A stretch of 61,790 nt of DNA from a virus: IMG/VR virus record IMGVR_UViG_3300050821_016472, positions 1-61,790 of that record. The stretch is one strand, 5' to 3'. The position numbers were made by a program, and so were the translations under genes. Shown piece by piece: positions 56,136 through 61,790 of this stretch; position 1 is the stretch's first letter; the number at the start of each line of letters is the position of its first letter. Below the pieces are notes generated by a model. The model saw only the letters and a list, made by a program, of their open reading frames with translations. It ran no database searches and had not been told where the DNA came from.

Positions 56136-58472
56136 GTGCTGAACAACCTCGGCCTTGGGTTCGCGATCACCGCGAAGAACCTCGCCTCGGCGGTGTTCAA
56201 GGAGACCCAGGACGATCTCGGCAAGACCGAGGAGAAAAGCAAGGAGACCGGGAAAGCGTTCGAGGAGCTCGGCGAGAAGATGAAGACCGGCGGCGCGGTG
56301 GTGGCCGCCGCCGGCGGTGCCCTCCTCGCAACGCTCGCCCTCGGTGCCGTGAAGGCGCACGAGATCGGCGAGGCGCTCAAGCTGGTCGCCACCCGCGCCG
56401 ACGAGAGCGTGCTCCCGATCGAGAAGGTCAAGGAAAGCGTCCTCGCCCTCTCCAACCAGTACGGGACGAGCCAAACCGAGGAGGCGCGCGCCTTCTACGA
56501 CGCGATCGGGCTCGGGGCCACCACCGCCGCGAGCTCGCAGGCGCTCGTCACCGCCGCCACGCGGCTCGCGGTGGGCACGCAGACCGACCTGAAGAGCGCC
56601 ATGGACACCACCGCGCAGGCCGCGCGGGCGTTCGGCGTCCCCCTCGAGCGCGCCGGCGAGGTTGCCGACCAGCTCTTCGCCGCCTCGAGCCGGGGCGCGG
56701 GGTCGATCGGGGAGCTCGGCGAGGGTCTCATCCACCTCGGCCCCGCCGCGGCCTCTGCCGGGCTCACAACGCGCGATCTCCTCGGCACCATGACCGCCCT
56801 CGCCGAGCACGGCGTGCGCGGCCGCGCGGCGATGGCGGGGATGAAGGGGGTGCTCGAAGCCATCGCGGCGCCCACCGCGGAGGCGAAGGCCGAGGCGGCC
56901 GCCCTCGGGCTCACCCTCGACAAGGGGAAGATCGCGGCCATGGGCTTCGGCCCGTGGCTGGAGACGCTCGCGGCGAACTCGCACCTCACCGCCGACGCGA
57001 TGAAGAAGCTCGGCCTCGGGGGCGAGGCCGCGATCGCGGCGATGGCGCTCTTGAAGAACAAGGGCGGCGACACGATCGAGGCTATCAACCAGATCGGGGA
57101 CTCCTCGGGTGCCGCGGCCGACGCCGCCGAGCATATGACCGACGAGTTCAAGCGGTTCGGGGCGCTCAAGGACAACGCGCTCGCGGCCCTCGGTGAGGGG
57201 ATCCTCAAGCTCCTCGAGCCGCTCGTGCGCATGATGAACAACGCGCTCGAGTGGTTCACGGGGCTCGACGAGGGCACGCAAAGCCTGATCACGAGCGGGA
57301 TCGCGTTCACCGGCGTCACGCTCGTCCTCACCGGCGTCCTCATGGCCGCCTACGGCGCGTTCCTGCTCTTCGACACGGCCGCCGGCGCCGCCGCGCTCGC
57401 GATGGCGATCCTCGGCATCGAGATCTTCGCCATCGTGGGCGGCGCGCTCGCCGTCCTCGCGCTCGCCTGGTACGGCGTAAAGAAGGCATGGGACGCTGAC
57501 CTCGGCGGCATCAAAACCACGGTCACCGAGCTGTGGACGAAGCTCAAACTGGCCTGGGATGCGATCACGCAGCTCTTCTCGCAGGGCGGTTTCTCGGGCG
57601 CGGTGCGCGAGGAGCTCGACAAGGCGGGCAACGGGGGGATCAAAGGGTTCGCGATCTCGGTCTTCCTTTGGTTCAACCGGATCAAAGCGGCCTGGGAGGG
57701 CTTCTCGGGGGCGATCGGCGAGGCGTTCGACGCCGCCGCACCGATCTTCCACGAGCTGGGCGAGATCTTCTCGGAGCTCGCGGGCGCGTTCGGCTCGCTT
57801 TTCTCGGGCCCGAACAACCCAAAGGCCAACGCGGACGCTTTCCACGCGTTCGCCGAGGCCGGGAAGCTCGTGGGCAGCTCGGTCGCGGGCTTGCTCAAGC
57901 TCGTCCTCCTCCTCGTGCAGGTGGGGCTCGTGCCGCTCCGGCTCATTGTCGCCGCGCTGACGGGCGGCTGGGACGGGTTCAAGGAAGCGGCCCTCTCGTC
58001 CTTTAGCGGCGTCATCGCGGGCATGCTGGGGCTCGCCGCGAGCGCCGCCGGGATCGCCGACCACCTCGCCGGGATCTTCGGGAAAGACCTCGGGGCGAAG
58101 AAAGCGGTCGAGGAGTTCACCAAGGGGCTCGGGCTCGACGGCAAGGCGGGCACGGTCACCAAGAACGCCGGCGGCGGCCAGGTGGTGGGCTCGTTCGTGA
58201 ACACCCCCACCACCACGATCGGCCCCAACAGCCCCGCCGTCGTGGCCGCGGCGGCCGCGCGAGGGCGCCTCGAGAGCGGCTTGAAGGACCCCACCGCCGA
58301 CCAAGACAAGCGGCTCCTCCAAGCGATGCAGCCGGTGCTCCAAGCGCTGCGCGAGAACGGGAACCGACCCATCATCGTCCACATGGACGGCGAGAAGGTG
58401 GCCGAGCTGACCGCCGCCGGCGCCCGCCGCTCGGGCGACCGAGGCTTCGGGGCGCTCCCCTCGCCCGGCTGA
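56136..58472 (+). CDS. Tape measure protein
   Basis: 778 residues from GTG at 56136. It sets tail length and is ejected with DNA. The start LGFAITAKNLASAVFKETQD is the usual opening helix. Residues about 55-390 carry the phage tape-measure pattern (QYGTSQTEEARAFYDAIGLG, GVPLERAGEVADQLFAASSR, AAMAGMKGVLEAIAAPTAEA). Hydrophobic helices lie at about 385-445, and there are further ones near 580-650. At roughly 0.15 nm per residue the tail tube would be near 115 nm. The TGA stop is used by the next promoter. Confidence 0.85.
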   Translation: MLNNLGLGFAITAKNLASAVFKETQDDLGKTEEKSKETGKAFEELGEKMKTGGAVVAAAGGALLATLALGAVKAHEIGEALKLVATRADESVLPIEKVKESVLALSNQYGTSQTEEARAFYDAIGLGATTAASSQALVTAATRLAVGTQTDLKSAMDTTAQAARAFGVPLERAGEVADQLFAASSRGAGSIGELGEGLIHLGPAAASAGLTTRDLLGTMTALAEHGVRGRAAMAGMKGVLEAIAAPTAEAKAEAAALGLTLDKGKIAAMGFGPWLETLAANSHLTADAMKKLGLGGEAAIAAMALLKNKGGDTIEAINQIGDSSGAAADAAEHMTDEFKRFGALKDNALAALGEGILKLLEPLVRMMNNALEWFTGLDEGTQSLITSGIAFTGVTLVLTGVLMAAYGAFLLFDTAAGAAALAMAILGIEIFAIVGGALAVLALAWYGVKKAWDADLGGIKTTVTELWTKLKLAWDAITQLFSQGGFSGAVREELDKAGNGGIKGFAISVFLWFNRIKAAWEGFSGAIGEAFDAAAPIFHELGEIFSELAGAFGSLFSGPNNPKANADAFHAFAEAGKLVGSSVAGLLKLVLLLVQVGLVPLRLIVAALTGGWDGFKEAALSSFSGVIAGMLGLAASAAGIADHLAGIFGKDLGAKKAVEEFTKGLGLDGKAGTVTKNAGGGQVVGSFVNTPTTTIGPNSPAVVAAAAARGRLESGLKDPTADQDKRLLQAMQPVLQALRENGNRPIIVHMDGEKVAELTAAGARRSGDRGFGALPSPG

Positions 58473-58478
58473 TAGAGT
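58470..58478 (+). promoter_or_regulatory. Extended -10 (TGATAGAGT) built on a stop codon
   Basis: TGA stop of the tape measure gene plus TAGAGT, six bases, GTG at 58485. Confidence 0.6.
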
Positions 58479-58484
58479 AGGGCC

Positions 58485-59039
58485 GTGGTTCAAGAGCCCG
58501 ACCGCATGCACCTGGGCAACCTCGACACGGGCGAGACGCTCGAGGTCCAATACAACCCCACGGAGCTCAAGGAGGCGTTCGAGCCCGTTTACAATCGGCT
58601 CGCGATCGTGGGCATGAGCCACGAGCTTCTCCAGTACGCGAACACGAAGAACTTCCTGGTGGAGTTCATGCTCAAGTTCGACGCGGTGACGCGGTACCGC
58701 GGCGGCACGTACCCGCTCGACGACGCGCGGAAGTTCATCATGGCGCTCGGGTACTCGCGCCGCTCGAGTGCGAACGCCCTCCTCAGCAACGGCGCGCCCT
58801 CGAGCGTGGTCTTCATGTGGCCGAACCTCTACTCGCTCACGTGCAAGCTCACGAGCTTCGCCGGGGAGCACACCACCTTCGCGCAAGACGGGCGGAGCCT
58901 CCGGTACACCGTGCACCTGAAGCTCGAAGAGGTCCGCGACATGCGCCTTTGGTCCGAGGACGTGGCGGTGCAAGGGACCATCCGGGCGCCGGGGGTGCCG
59001 ATCGACCCGTACGACTCGACGCAGAACGGGGGCGGGTGA
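58485..59039 (+). CDS. CIS-tube-like baseplate protein
   Basis: 184 residues from GTG at 58485. LEVQYNPTELKEAFEPVYNR near the start, LVEFMLKFDAVTRYRG, and SVVFMWPNLYSLTCKLTSFA are the pattern of the contractile-injection-system tube-initiator family (similar to Afp7/Pvc7 or gp53/54-like proteins), often adjacent to a LysM-containing partner. It would cap the tube at the baseplate. The stop overlaps the next ATG. Confidence 0.7.
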   Translation: MVQEPDRMHLGNLDTGETLEVQYNPTELKEAFEPVYNRLAIVGMSHELLQYANTKNFLVEFMLKFDAVTRYRGGTYPLDDARKFIMALGYSRRSSANALLSNGAPSSVVFMWPNLYSLTCKLTSFAGEHTTFAQDGRSLRYTVHLKLEEVRDMRLWSEDVAVQGTIRAPGVPIDPYDSTQNGGG

Positions 59040-59380
59040 TGCCGCCGCGCCGTTACTCGCGTTACCAGTACTGCGTGGCCGCGCTCGACGCGAACGGGCG
59101 CCTGATCCTCTCGGATCCCGACCCGTTCCCGTTCGTCGCCCTCACCGACAACGTCGTGCACCCCGTGGTCACCGGCGACACGCTCTGGGGGCTCGCGCAT
59201 CTCTACTTCCAGCCGCTCGCGCGGCCCTCGGGGCTCTGGTGGATCATCGCTGACTTCCAGCCCACGCCGATCGTGGACCCCACGATCGCGCTGGAGGCGG
59301 GGCAGACGATCTACGTGCCGAGCGTGCGCACCGTTCTCGAGCAGATCTTCTCGGCGTCGCGCCAACAGACGGGGACGTGA
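59039..59380 (+). CDS. LysM-like baseplate protein
   Basis: 113 residues from ATG at 59039 (one base overlap). VHPVVTGDTLWGLAHLYFQP and the later GQTIYVPSVRTVLEQIFSAS match a LysM-type module as in baseplate wedge/gpX-like proteins of contractile tails. In CIS such proteins connect the tube initiator to the hub. The hydrophobic PSGLWWIIADFQPTPIVDP is typical. Confidence 0.7.
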   Translation: MPPRRYSRYQYCVAALDANGRLILSDPDPFPFVALTDNVVHPVVTGDTLWGLAHLYFQPLARPSGLWWIIADFQPTPIVDPTIALEAGQTIYVPSVRTVLEQIFSASRQQTGT

Positions 59381-59381
59381 C

Positions 59382-60605
59382 GTGCCCGATCGCGGCGCAC
59401 CGGTCTTCTACGTGTCGATCACCCAGCCGGGGCACTCGGCGGCGGTGCGGCTCGACGTGACCGACTCGGTGGTCTCGCTCGAGTTCGAGGACGACGAGTT
59501 CCTCGCGCAAAAGCTCTCGCTCACCGTGAACAACTACGACCTTTCGAACTTCGACCGGCCGATCTGGCGCAAGGGCGCGCTCCTCGCGGCCTCGTGGGGC
59601 TACGTCGGGGACACGACGCCCACGTACGAGGCGGTCATCCAGAACGTGAAGGGGTTCACGGTCCTCACCGTCGAGTCGATCGCGCGCTCGATCCTCATGC
59701 ACAAGGTGCAGAAGACCCGCAAGTGGACGGGCATGACCCGCTCGCAAGTGGTCACGATCGTCGCCGGCGAGAACGGCTACTCGGGCGATCAGCTCCACCT
59801 CTCGGACAGCAAGGTGGTGCTCCCCGCGATCCACCAAGTGCGCGAGACCGACGCCCAGCTCCTCCAACGCATGGCGCGCGCGGAGGGGTGGTACTTCCAT
59901 GTGGACTACGACGGGCTCCACTTCCACGAGCGCAAGCTCGCTCAAGCCCCGCTGCGCGAGTACACGTGGCACGGCGATCCCGGGCGCGGGGACATCCTCG
60001 CCATGCCCTCGATCGAGAACGACGTCACGGCGAAGCCCGCCTCGATCACGCTCGTCGGGCGTGACCCGCTCGGCAAGAAGGACTTCAAGGTCACCGCCGA
60101 CAATACGACGTCGCGCGAGAGCCTCGCGCCGGCGCTCGAGGTGATCGACACGGTCACCGGTGAGAGCACGTTCCAGCCGGCCTCGGGGCAGACGACCGTG
60201 GCGCCCACCTCGGAGCTGAACGAGGCCGCGGCACAGCGGAAGGCGGACGGGCAGTACCGCGACGTGCAGCTCACCGTGGTCAAGCTCACGCTCCCCGTCG
60301 TGGGCGACCCGCGCGTGCGCGCGAAGAGCATCGTCACGGTGAACGGGATCCGCTCGCTCTCGGGGAATTACTTCGCCGCCAAGGTGAAGGACTCGGTGAG
60401 CGCCTCGGGCTTCACGCAGACGCTCGCCCTCCGGCGTGACGGGCGCTCGGAGATCTTCCCCAAGGCGGCGGCGAACCCGGGCCAGGTGAACGAGAAGCAA
60501 CCGGCGACCGACACGGGTAAGCTGGAGCCGCTCGAGGTCGTGGACAAGGTGACGGGCGAAACGACGGTCACCTACCGCGACGCGCGCGGCCGCGGGCAGG
60601 AGTAA
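59382..60605 (+). CDS. Baseplate hub protein (gpD/T4 gp27-like)
   Basis: 407 residues from GTG at 59382. VSLEFEDDEFLAQKLSLTVN, IIQ-like IQNVKGFTVLTVESIARSI, and QVRETDAQLLQRMARAEGWY with FHVDYDGLHFHERKL are the strong landmarks of the late-control gpD/gp27 family. It forms the hub on which the spike sits and the tube starts. Tandem beta barrels are expected. The last 60 residues are a polar tail. Confidence 0.8.
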   Translation: MPDRGAPVFYVSITQPGHSAAVRLDVTDSVVSLEFEDDEFLAQKLSLTVNNYDLSNFDRPIWRKGALLAASWGYVGDTTPTYEAVIQNVKGFTVLTVESIARSILMHKVQKTRKWTGMTRSQVVTIVAGENGYSGDQLHLSDSKVVLPAIHQVRETDAQLLQRMARAEGWYFHVDYDGLHFHERKLAQAPLREYTWHGDPGRGDILAMPSIENDVTAKPASITLVGRDPLGKKDFKVTADNTTSRESLAPALEVIDTVTGESTFQPASGQTTVAPTSELNEAAAQRKADGQYRDVQLTVVKLTLPVVGDPRVRAKSIVTVNGIRSLSGNYFAAKVKDSVSASGFTQTLALRRDGRSEIFPKAAANPGQVNEKQPATDTGKLEPLEVVDKVTGETTVTYRDARGRGQE

Positions 60606-60607
60606 CC

Positions 60608-61171
60608 GTGTCGAGCGACCGAGAGCAGACCGACCCGCGCTACTACGGCCCCGAGATGGCGGTCGTCTCGGCCAACGCCGACCCGATCAAGCGCGGGCGC
60701 GTGAAGGTCCGGATCCCGGGGCTCCACGAGGAGACCGACTGGCTTTTCCCCTTCGGCGGGGGCGAGGCAAACCGCGGCACGTGGCGGATCCCCAAGGTCA
60801 ACGCGGACGTCGTGGTGTGGTTCCACCGCGGGGACCCGCACGGGCACGGCTGGTATATGCCGGGCAACTGGGGCACGGGCGAGGGGATGACCTTCATCGA
60901 CTCGAGCGTGAGCGCGGCCGACGCGCCGCTCATCACCGGGATCGAGGACGATCGGTACTACGCGGTCATCGACAACCGCCCGCACAAGCAACGGGTCGCG
61001 ATCGTGGACAAGGTCTCGGGGGACAAGATCGAGCTGGACGGCCGCCTCCGCCGAGGGAACATCATCGTCAGCGGCACGCTCACGCTCCAAGGCGGGCAAG
61101 TCCTGATCAACGGCGCGCGCGTGGTCATCAACGGGCGCCCGGTGGTGCCGTTCGGAGGGCCGATCGGATGA
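60608..61171 (+). CDS. Baseplate spike protein (gp5/VgrG-like)
   Basis: 187 residues from GTG at 60608, three bases after the hub stop. ADPIKRGRVKVRIPGLHEET is the OB-fold of gp5/VgrG spikes, followed by TWRIPKVNADVVVWFHRGDP. The C-terminal part (RRGNIIVSGTLTLQGGQVLI and on) has the short-strand repeat of a trimeric beta helix that pierces the outer membrane. No lysozyme domain. The end overlaps the next ATG. Confidence 0.8.
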   Translation: MSSDREQTDPRYYGPEMAVVSANADPIKRGRVKVRIPGLHEETDWLFPFGGGEANRGTWRIPKVNADVVVWFHRGDPHGHGWYMPGNWGTGEGMTFIDSSVSAADAPLITGIEDDRYYAVIDNRPHKQRVAIVDKVSGDKIELDGRLRRGNIIVSGTLTLQGGQVLINGARVVINGRPVVPFGGPIG

Positions 61172-61790
61172 GTAACTCGGGATGCGTCTCTCTCCGGCTG
61201 CCGTTCGGGATGGAGGTCGGGGGCTCGGCCCTCGCGACCCCGACGCTCACGTACGATCCCATGCGCGGGATGCTCTCGCAGTTCGCCGGCGTGCTCGCGC
61301 CGCTCATGCCGATCTTCAAGATCATCGGCTTCGCCAAGGACATCACCGACGCCCTCAAAGCGATCCCCGATTGCATCACGCAGCTCTCGCCGAAGCCGCT
61401 CGTGGACAAGCTCGCGAAGGTGGTGAGCGACATCGACGAGCTCCTCGGCGTGCTGCCGCCGCTCTCGGTGCCCAAGATGGTCCAAGACCTCTGCGGCGCC
61501 ATGATCACCTTCCTCACCGGGATCCAGTCGCAGATCGCCGGGCTCCAAGCGGCGGCGAGCTTCTCGGCGACTCTCGAGGTTGAGGCCGAGAACCTATTCA
61601 GCACCGACCCCGATGCGGCCGGGGAGCTGACCATGATCGTGGCCGCGCAGATCGGGGACACCACCACGATCGTCGCGAGCCTCGACGCGCAGTCGTGCTC
61701 GTTCAATACGCTCGCGGGCGCGATCAAAAACATCTGCGAGCTCGTGGGCTTGCCCGCACCGCCCCTCTTGCCGTGCTTCGGCGGGGCCTC
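61168..61790 (+). CDS. Baseplate-region protein, cut by the right edge
   Basis: 207 residues are present from ATG at 61168 (ATGA overlap); the frame is open to the edge. A hydrophobic helix (LMPIFKIIGFAKDITDALKA) lies near residue 50 and the rest is helical with a few Cys (DCITQL, DLCGAM, NICELV). Genes at this place follow the spike in contractile tails and build the baseplate; no family is recognised. The protein continues beyond the window. Confidence 0.6.
   Translation, partial: MSNSGCVSLRLPFGMEVGGSALATPTLTYDPMRGMLSQFAGVLAPLMPIFKIIGFAKDITDALKAIPDCITQLSPKPLVDKLAKVVSDIDELLGVLPPLSVPKMVQDLCGAMITFLTGIQSQIAGLQAAASFSATLEVEAENLFSTDPDAAGELTMIVAAQIGDTTTIVASLDAQSCSFNTLAGAIKNICELVGLPAPPLLPCFGGA

Noticed and set aside
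55419-58973. 1184-codon minus-strand frame under the tape measure gene
   Set aside because: Antisense shadow of high-GC coding sequence; the plus-strand tape measure protein has clear family features.

Overview
The window is 61.8 kb of a very GC-rich, densely packed bacteriophage or prophage genome with a contractile (myovirus-type) tail. It holds a large terminase, PBSX-type portal, Mu F-like head protein, XkdF-like protease, HK97-type major capsid protein, connector and tail-completion proteins, sheath, tube, tail assembly chaperones with a probable -1 frameshift, tape measure, CIS-tube-like protein, gpD-like hub and gp5/VgrG-like spike. Leucine is written mostly CTC and CTCGAG is very frequent. 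That fits a high-GC host such as a myxobacterium-like or actinobacterial lineage, but nothing here fixes the host. No integrase, polymerase, lysin, tRNA or CRISPR array was found. Both edges cut a gene.

Layout. 0-9.1 kb: small, tightly overlapping genes, many with Cys pairs typical of zinc ribbons, plus a LAGLIDADG endonuclease, a candidate small terminase, the large terminase and directly after it a ubiquitin-like beta-grasp protein. 9.2-22.2 kb: about 28 mostly unrecognised genes, including a glycosyltransferase with a helical repeat tail, a Cys-motif phage protein and a lone minus-strand membrane protein. 22.2-29.1 kb: a fibre module with two long collagen-like proteins that share an N-terminus; one carries a beta-propeller-like tip. 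29.1-33.0 kb: a minus-strand island with a Cro/CI-type regulator, two paralogous HNH endonucleases, a collagen-like lipoprotein and small genes. A 20-bp operator-like element sits upstream of two of its promoters. 33.1-61.8 kb: a DUF932-like gene, then head genes and tail genes in conventional order, running off the right edge at the baseplate.

Expression appears to use two modes. Inside gene strings, stops and starts overlap by 1-4 bases (ATGA, GTGA, TTGA), which implies coupled translation. At gene-string starts and many other junctions, a TGNTANNNT extended -10 element lies only 6-9 bases before the start codon with no Shine-Dalgarno sequence, which predicts leaderless mRNAs. In several cases the upstream stop codon TGA (or TAG) is itself part of this element. 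Abundant structural genes (major capsid, tube and others) instead have Shine-Dalgarno leaders and are followed by strong GC hairpins.

No gene-free stretch exceeds 300 bases. The longest, 47997-48212, holds two large inverted repeats and a leaderless promoter.
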